Part shown: positions 1 to 7,448 of the stretch, in pieces | Position numbering within the stretch: position 1 is the first letter of the stretch | How the letters are laid out: the number at the start of each line of letters is the position of its first letter | Assembly: GCA_030583925.1 (NCBI GenBank) | Contig: CP129482.1 | Location: 372,001-436,000, forward strand | Direction of reading: 5' to 3' | Source: Anaerolineales bacterium | GTDB lineage: Bacteria > Chloroflexota > Anaerolineae > Anaerolineales > Villigracilaceae | DNA: 64,000 nucleotides | Made by a program: the position numbers and the translations under genes | Notes under the pieces: model-generated | Seen by the model: only the letters and a program-made list of their open reading frames with translations | What the model was told of the DNA's origin: nothing | The model's database searches: none

Positions 1-1048
1 ACAACTTAGCGGCGATCATATTGTCGCGTCGGTTTTGCGCGGAGCGGATGATCAACTTCATGAACTTGTGGTGATTGTAGTATTTATCGTTCATCAATGA
101 GAAATCCGCCGAGCCGGGCTCTTCGGGTGAATAGAAGATGCCGCAGTTCGGATTGATCTCCAGCATGTAAAGCGTACCGTCCGCCGCCATGCGATAGTCG
201 CAGCGCGCGTAGCCGTTCCCGTTCATCGCTTTGAACAGCCGCACGGTTTGCTCGCGCAGGGTCTTTTCGATCCGCCGATCGCTCACCGGCGCCACCGACA
301 TCTTCTGAAAATCCACCCACTTCATATCGTAATGCTTGAACGTTTCGCCGTCGGGGAACATAAATTCCACCGGCTTGAACGAGATCGGATTTTCCGGGTC
401 GTCGGGATTTTCTGCGACGAGACAAGTGAACTCGCGTCCTTCGATGAACTCTTCCAACAGCGCGCGGCCGAACTGTTCGATCTCGCGTCCTACCTGGACT
501 TTGAGCTGGTCCACGTTTTCACAGCGTGACTCGCGCGTGATGCCGACGCTCGCGTACCCGTGAGGCGGCTTCACCAACACCGGGAAGCGCAAACGCTTGG
601 CGACGCGTTCCACGTCTTCCACACGGTCTACCATCGCCCAACTCGGCGTGGGCACGTTGGACTTCTTGGCGTACGCTTTCATCTCCTGCCGCGAGGGATC
701 GAAGAATTTTGAATCCGCGCCGGTAAACGCCGCACCGAGCTTTTCCATGATCGTCACGAGTCCGATTCCCGAAAGCGGATCGTCGGGCGTGCCGTCTACG
801 AGATTTACAAACACATCCACGCCTTCGTTCATCAATTCGCGGATCTGTTTTTCAACACCCTTAGGGTGCATCGGATGATGTTTCCATTTGAATCCATTCA
901 TGTGAGGGGATGGATCGTATGGCATATCGTTCGGGTCATCCGGTATGCTTGATAACACACAGAGATACATGTCGAGTCCTTTTCCTTTACGGCCGATCAA
1001 GACGTTGATTTGTTGCTGGCGTTGTCTTGATCGCGTTACATAATTCAT
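1..1048 (-). CDS. ATP-grasp ligase, D-Ala-D-Ala ligase-like (3' end cut off by window)
   Basis: 349 codons are visible from the ATG at 1048; the C-terminus lies outside the window. The segment PVLVKPPHGYASVGI around residues 156-170 has the nucleotide-binding lysine and glycine loop of ATP-grasp enzymes. LLEEFIEGREFT is the following acidic strand, and YMLEINPNCGIF near residue 296 carries the E-x-N metal-binding motif. Known families with this layout include D-alanine-D-alanine ligase and carboxylate-amine ligases. The N-terminal third (residues 30-110) does not match classical Ddl well, so the substrate is not assigned. The start is favoured because INVLIGRKG, probably the first beta strand, lies downstream of this ATG; a later ATG at 970 would remove it. 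It is read alone, away from the GH4 gene, which ends at a strong terminator. Confidence 0.8.
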   Translation of the reverse strand, partial: MNYVTRSRQRQQQINVLIGRKGKGLDMYLCVLSSIPDDPNDMPYDPSPHMNGFKWKHHPMHPKGVEKQIRELMNEGVDVFVNLVDGTPDDPLSGIGLVTIMEKLGAAFTGADSKFFDPSRQEMKAYAKKSNVPTPSWAMVDRVEDVERVAKRLRFPVLVKPPHGYASVGITRESRCENVDQLKVQVGREIEQFGRALLEEFIEGREFTCLVAENPDDPENPISFKPVEFMFPDGETFKHYDMKWVDFQKMSVAPVSDRRIEKTLREQTVRLFKAMNGNGYARCDYRMAADGTLYMLEINPNCGIFYSPEEPGSADFSLMNDKYYNHHKFMKLIIRSAQNRRDNMIAAKL

Positions 1049-1281
1049 CGTCGTTGTGTTTGTTTTGTTATTTGATTCAAATTTTATTTGTTGAATCGAA
1101 CGATAATGAACTGTAACGATATAGATTGTATATCTATACTTCGATTTATGTAAAGGGTTATTGAGTGTGAATTTGTTTAAAATATTGTAAGTATTCAATG
1201 TTATTGCAACATGAAAATTCATTGATGAATAAAAAGAAATAATGTATTATTCATATCCCCAACATGAAGCATCATTGAAAT
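1049..1281. other. AT-rich spacer upstream of the ATP-grasp gene
   Basis: About 230 bases, much richer in A and T than the flanking genes, with no convincing reading frame. It must hold the promoter of the minus-strand ATP-grasp gene. Several TATA-like hexamers occur around 1120-1140, but none is paired with a clear -35 box, so no promoter is called. Confidence 0.5.
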
Positions 1282-1314
1282 AAAAAAATCGCAAAGCAAT
1301 TCGCTTTGCGATTT
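1282..1314 (-). terminator. Rho-independent terminator of the GH4 gene
   Basis: A perfect 12-bp stem (1286-1297 with 1303-1314) and 5-nt loop. On the minus strand it is followed by a run of T (1288-1282). It lies 25 bases after the GH4 stop codon. Confidence 0.9.
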
Positions 1315-1338
1315 ACTTTTTATCGTGCAAGAGATCGT

Positions 1339-2817
1339 TTATTTCCAAAACGTTGGAAGATATTCTTTGTATTCCGTTAAATAATCGTCCAATATCTTTT
1401 TTGCAACATCAACATCGGTGATCACCGGGTCGAGTAATAAACTTTGCAGCGCCATTTCTCGATTTCCTTCCACGACCGAATCTGCACACAGTTGTGCGGC
1501 GGTTATTTCTCTGCGACATAACTCTGCGATGGGTTCGGGTAACGCTCCAACATGGACGGGATGAATCCCTGCGCCGTTTACTTGCACGGGCGTTTCAACA
1601 GCGGCGCCTAATGGCAAGTTGGCAATTTGCCCAACGTTAGGAAGATTCGCCGCGAGGTGATAGTGAGTCCCCGCGCCTGCGACGTTTTCGATCATTTCCA
1701 ACGCGCCTTCGCTGTCTGTTTTAAGCAAGGCTTCGACGGTCGCGTTGCCGTTTGCCATTTTATTTAATCGGTCCAGTTGAAAGCCGCGCACAGACTCGAA
1801 CAGATCCCAATCATAGAGGCGGATGTTGTATCGCTCCCAGGGTTTGGTTTGCGAGTCGCTCATCCACGGGAGGTATTCGCACAAGTGAGTATCGCCAGGG
1901 ACGGGGAACAAACCAAAGGCGGCGAACATGTCGCGGGTTAGCGGCTCAAACGTCCCGTCGAGTTCGAAGAAGCGTTTCTTGAAGAGCGGATATAAATCCT
2001 CGCCTGTGCGTTTGTCGTGCATGGAGAGAATCCACGTGAAGTGATTCAATCCCGCCGCGCGGATGTCTACCAGCGGGACGATCTGCTCGCGCACGCGATG
2101 TTGAAGCGGATGTTGATCCACCGCCGCGTGGACACCCGTGAGCCCCTCGGGGATTTCGATGCCGAGATCGTTTGCCAGCGCAACGCCGACCATCACATAG
2201 CCCGCGTAGATTTGATGACACAAGCCGACGGTTTTAATTTTGCTGTGACGATTGACCGCGTCGCAAATGCGAATCATCGGGTTGGTGAAGTTGACGAACC
2301 ACGCGTCGGGGCAAGCTTGTTCCATGTCGCGGGCGATCTGCATGATGGGACCGATGTTGCGCGCCGCGTGTGCGAAGCCGCCAGGTCCGCCGTTTTCAGC
2401 GTAGGGTTGGCGCACGCCGTATTTGAGCGTGATTTCAAAATCCCGCTTCCATAAATTTTCACGCGCGCCGACTTCGATGGCGTTGACGACGAAGTGAGAG
2501 CCTGCGAGCGCGTCGACATGATTTGTGTGCGCGGTGATCGTGAATTGCGAATCCCATTCGCGGTTGAGGCGGTCGGCGAGTCGTTGGACGGTGTCTAACG
2601 TTTCCGCATTGCGATCCACGAGCGCGAGGGTGGAGCCTTTGAGGCGCTTCGAGTGCATGATGGCGGATACTGTATCTTCGCCGAACGACGCCGAGCCAGC
2701 GCCGATCGCGAGGGGGTAACCTTTGAGGCGCTTCGAGCGCATGATGGCGGATAATGTATTTTCGCCGAATGATGCCGAGCCTGCGCCGATGACGGTGATC
2801 TTGGTGGGAAGGGTCAT
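1339..2817 (-). CDS. Glycoside hydrolase family 4 (alpha-galactosidase/glucosidase-like) with duplicated N-terminal loop
   Basis: 492 aa. GH4 enzymes cleave alpha- or beta-glycosides by an NAD- and Mn-dependent oxidation-elimination route in the cytoplasm. Visible family marks are an N-terminal Rossmann loop IGAGSASFG, NFTNPM, the metal ligands in GLCHQ and AGLNHFTW, and the overall length. The start at 2817 is chosen because GGAG stands 6 nt upstream; an in-frame TTG/ATG extension to 2850 lacks this. Oddity: residues 10-37 and 38-65 are a direct tandem repeat, so the dinucleotide-binding loop is present twice. Only the second copy runs on normally into ALVDRN, the strand-2 acidic end that should bind the NAD ribose. 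Substrate specificity cannot be read. It may be active if the first copy is looped out. No sugar transporter lies next to it. Confidence 0.85.
   Translation of the reverse strand: MTLPTKITVIGAGSASFGENTLSAIMRSKRLKGYPLAIGAGSASFGEDTVSAIMHSKRLKGSTLALVDRNAETLDTVQRLADRLNREWDSQFTITAHTNHVDALAGSHFVVNAIEVGARENLWKRDFEITLKYGVRQPYAENGGPGGFAHAARNIGPIMQIARDMEQACPDAWFVNFTNPMIRICDAVNRHSKIKTVGLCHQIYAGYVMVGVALANDLGIEIPEGLTGVHAAVDQHPLQHRVREQIVPLVDIRAAGLNHFTWILSMHDKRTGEDLYPLFKKRFFELDGTFEPLTRDMFAAFGLFPVPGDTHLCEYLPWMSDSQTKPWERYNIRLYDWDLFESVRGFQLDRLNKMANGNATVEALLKTDSEGALEMIENVAGAGTHYHLAANLPNVGQIANLPLGAAVETPVQVNGAGIHPVHVGALPEPIAELCRREITAAQLCADSVVEGNREMALQSLLLDPVITDVDVAKKILDDYLTEYKEYLPTFWK
2623..2790. repeat. 84-bp tandem duplication inside the GH4 gene
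   Basis: Two head-to-tail 84-bp units, 2623-2706 and 2707-2790, with roughly ten mismatches. The period is exactly 28 codons, so the reading frame is kept. Confidence 0.9.
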
Positions 2818-2953
2818 GAGGTTCTCCGATGTTTGGGTTAAACGAAACAAAGCGGAGATTATACATTACCCGTTTGGGTAAGTCGTCCGTGGAGATCGGG
2901 AGGGTCTGTTTAAACGTTGGATGTTCTACATATTGAGAGGGTGATGAGCGGCT

Positions 2954-3811
2954 TTACGCTTCTTGCCCGACTTCGATCTGGTCCGCCTTCGAGAAGCCGA
3001 ATCGCCCCCACAGCATTTTCACCATCAACCCCGCCCGCCAAAACGCGACCGCCGCCATGCCGTGTGCGAAGACGGCGAACAGCGGAGGCGTTTGATTCGT
3101 GTAATATGTCCAACACTCGCGCGTGGTGCCCCAGAGTTCGAGGTAGTATCCGAGCCCGGAACCAGCGATAAAAGTGAGGACGGCGAAGCGATGATCCGTT
3201 GGAGTGAGAATTAGAAGGATTGAGAGAATCAAAGCCAGCCATGTAAAGGATTTGTCGAATGTCGGGGCGACGAAGACCAGCATCAAGGTCAGGAAGGAAG
3301 CGAAGACGCTCCAATAGAAAATGATGAAGGAGGAAGGATGAATGATGAATTGGAGATGTTGTTCGGCTTTGTTGATCGTCCAATTGAGGAAGCGCGTGAT
3401 TCGATCAATTGAAAGCGAGGCGATGGGCCAGGCAGGGATGATCCACAGCGGCGGACGTTCGGCAGTGTAATAGTGCCAGAGATTGGTTTGCGTTCCCCAT
3501 GATTCGATTGCCAACCCGCCGCATACGCCGACGAAGACGATGAGCAAGTCGGTTTTGAGATTCGCGCGGGCAATGATGGTCAGCGACATGAAGCCGAAGA
3601 TGCCGAGCAGAAGCCAGTCCATGTAACGCCACCAAGCGCCAGACCAATCCACGTATTTGAGGTATTCTTCCGCGAGGGGCCACCAGATGTAAATGATGAG
3701 AAAGACCGTGAGCAGGAATCCGCCGAGAAGGATGGATGAGTCGCGCGTCCAGAAGTGTTTGAGAACTCCGCTCTCCGCATTTTTCAATGGATTCGATGGG
3801 TTTATTTTCAC
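2954..3811 (-). CDS. Integral membrane protein with two internal repeats, function unknown
   Basis: 285 aa with about eight hydrophobic segments. Two halves resemble each other: ESWGTQTNLWHYYT...PPLW near residue 100 and ELWGTTRECWTYYT...PPLF near residue 232, each followed by a hydrophobic helix. This suggests an internal duplication with paired Glu, Trp and Tyr residues facing a common site. I do not recognise a named family; a similar E-x-x-G...W-x-Y pattern occurs in some carotenoid-pathway membrane enzymes, but that is only a resemblance. Between the halves, IIHPSSFII (from about 3318-3366) looks like a low-complexity repeat inserted in frame. The start overlaps the upstream gene's stop by ATGA, so translation is probably coupled. 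It is the last gene of a three-gene operon. Confidence 0.7.
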   Translation of the reverse strand: MKINPSNPLKNAESGVLKHFWTRDSSILLGGFLLTVFLIIYIWWPLAEEYLKYVDWSGAWWRYMDWLLLGIFGFMSLTIIARANLKTDLLIVFVGVCGGLAIESWGTQTNLWHYYTAERPPLWIIPAWPIASLSIDRITRFLNWTINKAEQHLQFIIHPSSFIIFYWSVFASFLTLMLVFVAPTFDKSFTWLALILSILLILTPTDHRFAVLTFIAGSGLGYYLELWGTTRECWTYYTNQTPPLFAVFAHGMAAVAFWRAGLMVKMLWGRFGFSKADQIEVGQEA

Positions 3812-4824
3812 TTACATGCCTCCGATTGTTTTTGCACTGGCAAGCCAAACGCCTCATACACCGGAACCCCGTCCCACTCGGCAGGGATATCGAGACCGAG
3901 CGCGAACGCGGCGGTGGCGGCGGTGTCCATCGTGTGGACTTGGGTTGTCAACTGTTTTGGCTGAATCCCCGCGCCGGACGCGATCCATGGGATGGTCATA
4001 TCCTCAGGCATTGTTGATCCGTGTGTCGTATCGTGACCACCATGATCGGCAGTGACGATGATGAGCGTTTCGCCGCGCAAGCCGCGTTCATCCAACGCGG
4101 CGAGGATCAACTCCAGCGCTTCGTCCGCGCGGCGGGCGACGCTGACTTGTTGTGACGAAAGCCAGCCGTACACTTCTCCCATCCCATCCACGAGCGGAAA
4201 ATGCACGAACAACACGCCAAAATTTTCGGGGAAGTCATCGGTCAAACGTTTGGCGACAACCAGGTCGCGGTCGTTGACGTAGGTGAAAATATCCAGACTC
4301 GCTGGATCGGTGATCTGCTTTAATTTTTCCTTGCCCACGTGCATCACGGTTTGCAAGCCCGCCGCGTGCGCAAGGTCGAACAGGTCAACGCCTTGCGCGA
4401 TCCCGTTTTTGGGGATGTAATCGTTCCAATTGACGCCGTGCTTGGAGGGGCAGACTCCAACCAGCATCGAAGAATGTGAGACCAGCGTCACGCTCGGATA
4501 CACCGTTTGCGCGGTCAACGTGTACGCGCCGTTTTGCATCAACGCTTGGAGGTTCGGCATCGGCGCGAGCGAGATCAAGTCGGGGCGAAGTCCGTCAATG
4601 GAGAGGATCAGGACGCGGCGCGCGAGAGGCGCAGGTGTGGGAGTCAGAGTTGGCGTGGAGGTTTCGGTTGGGGTTGTTGTGAGAGTGGGCGTCGCGGTGA
4701 GCGTTGGGGTGAGCGTTTCGGTAAATGTGGCGGTCGGCAAGAGGGGCAAGCCTGCGAGGTTCGGAGTCTGGCAGGCAAGCAAGAGAAGAAACAGAAAAAC
4801 GTATAGGAATTTTTTGCGGTTCAT
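3808..4824 (-). CDS. Lipoprotein of the alkaline phosphatase superfamily (type I phosphodiesterase/pyrophosphatase-like)
   Basis: 338 aa. The signal peptide ends in the lipobox LLLLAC (Cys17 or so), followed by a Thr/Pro-rich stalk of about 45 residues that would hold the enzyme away from the membrane. The catalytic domain starts at VLILSIDGLRPD (first metal-binding Asp). VYPSVTLVSHSSM supplies the Thr nucleophile, and VTADHGGHDTTHG supplies Asp/His ligands. In the family the remaining site reads D-x-x-x-H; here VDGMGE puts Glu where His is usual, so metal binding at that site may differ. The expected role is hydrolysis of phosphodiesters or pyrophosphates outside the cell; the substrate is unknown. 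Overlaps of ATGA at both ends place it in the middle of a tightly coupled operon. Confidence 0.85.
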   Translation of the reverse strand: MNRKKFLYVFLFLLLLACQTPNLAGLPLLPTATFTETLTPTLTATPTLTTTPTETSTPTLTPTPAPLARRVLILSIDGLRPDLISLAPMPNLQALMQNGAYTLTAQTVYPSVTLVSHSSMLVGVCPSKHGVNWNDYIPKNGIAQGVDLFDLAHAAGLQTVMHVGKEKLKQITDPASLDIFTYVNDRDLVVAKRLTDDFPENFGVLFVHFPLVDGMGEVYGWLSSQQVSVARRADEALELILAALDERGLRGETLIIVTADHGGHDTTHGSTMPEDMTIPWIASGAGIQPKQLTTQVHTMDTAATAAFALGLDIPAEWDGVPVYEAFGLPVQKQSEACK

Positions 4825-5276
4825 TGGTTTTGGGTCTCGATTGAAATTTCATCCGCGTTCAATGACGCTTCCACTGCATCACCATAGTGAATGTCTTTGA
4901 TCTCTTCAGCAATCACTTCGAGCAGGGATGGGTTTTGAAAGTGACGCAGTTTCGTTTCTGGGTGCGGATAATACACCCAGCCGTCGTATTCCACTCCCTT
5001 GAAAACGACTTTGCAACGTGAGAACGAAAAATGCTCCGGCGGATGCAAATCCGTCCATGCGACGTTGTGAAAAGTATATTCGGGTCGGGCGAGTTTGAAC
5101 GCGAGCGGGCTGATGTCAATGTTGAGCGTGCCGTTGAAGCAGCCGCCGAGGTCGAGTCCGCGGGAGGCGAAGAAGGGTCGTTGGCAATCCAAGGTTCCAA
5201 AGGGGTAGTCAGCCGAAGGCCCGGAAGCGACGCGGTAGCCTTCCGCGAGTTTGCCGTGAACGCGTATCCAATTCAT
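4821..5276 (-). CDS. Conserved hypothetical protein, weak resemblance to CTP-type riboflavin kinase fold
   Basis: 151 aa, soluble, no signal peptide. Notable segments are GKLAEGYRVASG near the N-terminus, a short FGTLDCQRPFF stretch and FNGTLNIDISP near residue 60. The G-T-L-N pattern after a basic N-terminal strand recalls the P-G-T-L-N motif of the CTP-dependent riboflavin kinase family (DUF120), but the match is too short to name a function. The ATG at 5276 is preferred; the longer frame begins with TTG at 5297, which sits inside the preceding terminator. It is the first gene of the operon that continues with the lipoprotein phosphodiesterase (ATGA overlap) and the duplicated membrane protein. 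Confidence 0.65.
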   Translation of the reverse strand: MNWIRVHGKLAEGYRVASGPSADYPFGTLDCQRPFFASRGLDLGGCFNGTLNIDISPLAFKLARPEYTFHNVAWTDLHPPEHFSFSRCKVVFKGVEYDGWVYYPHPETKLRHFQNPSLLEVIAEEIKDIHYGDAVEASLNADEISIETQNQ

Positions 5277-5295
5277 GGATGAATTGTACTCGGTC

Positions 5296-5341
5296 AAAAA
5301 AAGAACTCCGAGATCCGTTCATAAAAATCTCGGAGTTCTTT
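5296..5341 (-). terminator. Terminator of the PadR/HAAS operon
   Basis: A perfect 15-bp stem (5300-5314 with 5327-5341) and 12-nt loop. A T-run follows on the minus strand (5302-5296). It starts 4 bases after the stop codon of the HAAS gene. Confidence 0.9.
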
Positions 5342-5344
5342 GCG

Positions 5345-6322
5345 CTAGCTAGTCCTGTAATTGATTCTCCATAATCCATACAAGGCTTTTGCAAGTTCGA
5401 TTCCCTGGATGATGAGAACAACGGCGAGAGCGATCGCGGTGGAGTAGGTGGCGATGAGCGCGACCTTGCCTGCTTCTTCTGAAACTTTTATAAAGTTCAA
5501 AAGCGACTCGTTCGTAAAGATCGTGAGGTCTGGCGTGCGGATGAGCATGACGGTGATCGCGATGCCAGCCGCTTCGATGAGAACTTTCGCCGCTCGCCCC
5601 AGCGTGTTCCACTTTGCAGTGAAGAGCAGATACAGGTCGAGAATGATTTCGGCGAAGAACACCGCGTTAATCCACGGAATGAATTTCGCGAACTCTTGCG
5701 TAAATACGGGCACGTTGAACAAACCATTCAGGAATGCCAGCCCAAGCGCTGTGAAGACCACTTCCGCGATCAAGTCGCCGCGCTTCACCACATCGGGGTC
5801 GGGTTGTTTGGCGAGCGAGGTGGGATCCCAATCTTTTTCATTGGAAAAATCGCCGATCTCCTTTTCAGGCAGGACGCGTTCGAGAATCGCAAACACCAAC
5901 ACGATATTCCCGAATGCAGCGATCGCGGTGGAAAACGCGTTCCCAAGCCCTTGCAGGATGATCTGCATAAAATCCGCCGCGAACACGGGGAAAGCGGCTG
6001 CCGCTTTAATCCAACTGATCGCAAGCATGACGACGAACACGATCGCGATCACGATCTTCAAAACCGTCAGGAAGAACGGGAACATGCGCGGTCCGATCAG
6101 ATACGGATGCGGATTGTAGCTGGAGGCGATCTTCTGCGGGGAGCCGTATTCTTTCAATAACTCGATCTCCATCGCTTCATCGCGCGGACGTCCAGCCAGT
6201 CTCGCCTTATCTTCGAGCATATCCTCCAGTGTGGATTTCAATTCCTTTTCCACATCTTCGCGACCTTTGAGGAGGGGCAGATGTCTGCCGACCTCGGCGA
6301 CATATCTATCAATCAGGTTCAT
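5345..6322 (-). CDS. HAAS/DUF1700-like membrane protein, PadR partner
   Basis: 325 aa. Residues 1-60 (LIDRYVAEVGRHLPLL...VEKELKSTLEDMLEDK) match the short helical domain commonly found at the N-terminus of membrane proteins paired with PadR regulators. Six or so hydrophobic segments follow from residue 75 to the C-terminus. Family knowledge says such proteins are co-expressed with PadR repressors and are linked to envelope stress or transport, but the molecular role is not settled. The ATG at 6322 has AAGGAG 6-7 nt upstream; an upstream extension to 6466 runs through the padR gene and is rejected. It follows padR by 14 nt in one operon. Confidence 0.8.
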   Translation of the reverse strand: MNLIDRYVAEVGRHLPLLKGREDVEKELKSTLEDMLEDKARLAGRPRDEAMEIELLKEYGSPQKIASSYNPHPYLIGPRMFPFFLTVLKIVIAIVFVVMLAISWIKAAAAFPVFAADFMQIILQGLGNAFSTAIAAFGNIVLVFAILERVLPEKEIGDFSNEKDWDPTSLAKQPDPDVVKRGDLIAEVVFTALGLAFLNGLFNVPVFTQEFAKFIPWINAVFFAEIILDLYLLFTAKWNTLGRAAKVLIEAAGIAITVMLIRTPDLTIFTNESLLNFIKVSEEAGKVALIATYSTAIALAVVLIIQGIELAKALYGLWRINYRTS

Positions 6323-6336
6323 TCTTTTCTCCTTCG

Positions 6337-6669
6337 TTACGACAACATCTTCGTCATGGTCGCCGACATGGCAGACCATTCTTTTTTGAGTTTTGCCAGC
6401 GCCGCCTTGCCTTGCGCGCTGATCACGTAATATCGGCGCGGACGGGCTTCGTCCACGATGCGCCAATCGGACTGTAACAGTCCCTGCGACTCGAGCCTGC
6501 GGAGCAGGGGATAGAGGGTGCTTTGGTCGATCTCCATGCCTTGATCAGAGAGTGCCTTGAGCAGAGAATAACCATATTGCTCCTTGCCCAATTGGCTCAG
6601 AACCGCAAGAGACAGGATGCCGCGCCGCAGTTCCAACAGCATGTTTTGTACGAGTTCGTCATTGTCCAT
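6337..6669 (-). CDS. PadR-family transcriptional regulator
   Basis: 110 aa, the usual size of a short PadR protein: a winged helix (LRRGILSLAVLSQL...YGYSLLKAL...LYPLLRRLESQGLL) followed by one C-terminal dimerisation helix. PadR proteins are dimeric repressors that often control their own operon in response to a small molecule. Here the promoter contains a 21-bp inverted repeat between the -35 and -10 boxes (6690-6710), so autorepression is likely. The leader is about 11 nt and contains AGGTG just before ATG. The gene is followed by the HAAS membrane protein and lies back to back with the ArsR-like regulator at 6813. Confidence 0.92.
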   Translation of the reverse strand: MDNDELVQNMLLELRRGILSLAVLSQLGKEQYGYSLLKALSDQGMEIDQSTLYPLLRRLESQGLLQSDWRIVDEARPRRYYVISAQGKAALAKLKKEWSAMSATMTKMLS

Positions 6670-6686
6670 GGGTCACCTATGCCGAC

Positions 6687-6715
6687 ATGATACTGTATAT
6701 CATACAGTATGTCAA
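6687..6715 (-). promoter_or_regulatory. padR promoter with embedded palindromic operator
   Basis: On the minus strand, TTGACA (6715-6710) and TATCAT (6692-6687) are separated by exactly 17 bp. The inverted repeat with arms ATACTGTAT (6690-6698) and ATACAGTAT (6702-6710) fills that spacer and touches both boxes. A dimer bound there would block RNA polymerase. Confidence 0.85.
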
Positions 6716-6740
6716 GAGTAACAGTACAAGGTGACGAGCC

Positions 6741-6797
6741 TTGACAAATTATCTCTCAGCGGTAAAATGCACCACATCGTTAAAATATTTTTTACCG
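6741..6797 (+). promoter_or_regulatory. Promoter and possible operator of the ArsR-like gene
   Basis: TTGACA (6741-6746) and TAAAAT (6763-6768) lie 16 bp apart. An 8-bp inverted repeat, CGGTAAAA (6760-6767) and TTTTACCG (6790-6797), starts within the -10 box and could be the site of autoregulation. Confidence 0.65.
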
Positions 6798-6812
6798 TGA
6801 AAGAAATATGAC

Positions 6813-7448
6813 ATGGAAAAGAAAAAACAGCCCCAACCCTTTCAGATCAAAGACCTTGAAACCCTGCGCGCCGTCTCCGATCCCTTGCGCGTGCAGATCA
6901 TTGAACTGCTCATCGGTCAGACGTTGACGGTCAAACAGGTGGCGGAAAAACTTGGGCTCGCCCCCAGCAAACTCTATTATCACTTTGCCACATTGGAAAA
7001 GCTGGGCTTGATCGAAGTCGCCGAAACGCGCATGGTCGCCAACATGGTGGAGAAAACCTACCGCTCCAACACGGACGCGATGGATGTGGACCCCGCCCTC
7101 TTCAATTTTTCGAAAGGCGATGGGAATGAATCGTTCAACATGGCGATCCACTCGGTCATTGACGCGACGCGTGAGGATATCATCCGCAGTTTACAGGCGC
7201 GTCAATTCCAACTGGAACAAGGCGCGACGGAATTTCCACGGCATTTCATCATCAATCGCCTCATCAGCCGAATGTCGGAGGAGCGCGTAAGCGTATTTCA
7301 GAAAAGGCTCGTGGCGCTGTTGCAGGAGTTCGAAAACGAGAACGATACATCCACGCGCGGCGCGCAACGTCAATCGTACGCGTTCACCGTCGCTCTTTAT
7401 CCCAGTTTTTATTTCGAGGAACCGAAGAAAGGCAAGAAAAAGAAATGA
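6813..7448 (+). CDS. ArsR-like winged-helix regulator
   Basis: 211 aa. Residues 14-75 form a winged helix typical of the ArsR superfamily: LRAVSDPLRVQIIELL, then TVKQVAEKLGLAPSKLYYHFATLEKLGLI. The C-terminal 130 residues are a separate, mostly helical domain without the metal-binding cysteines of classical ArsR, so a non-metal ligand is likely. The end is lysine-rich (KKGKKKK). It overlaps the MFS gene by ATGA, which suggests it controls that exporter. The promoter at 6741-6768 faces away from the padR promoter. Confidence 0.88.
   Translation: MEKKKQPQPFQIKDLETLRAVSDPLRVQIIELLIGQTLTVKQVAEKLGLAPSKLYYHFATLEKLGLIEVAETRMVANMVEKTYRSNTDAMDVDPALFNFSKGDGNESFNMAIHSVIDATREDIIRSLQARQFQLEQGATEFPRHFIINRLISRMSEERVSVFQKRLVALLQEFENENDTSTRGAQRQSYAFTVALYPSFYFEEPKKGKKKK

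Noticed and set aside
4821..5297. TTG start at 5297 for the 151-aa protein
   Set aside because: It would lie within the A-run and stem of the terminator of the PadR/HAAS operon; the ATG at 5276 avoids this.
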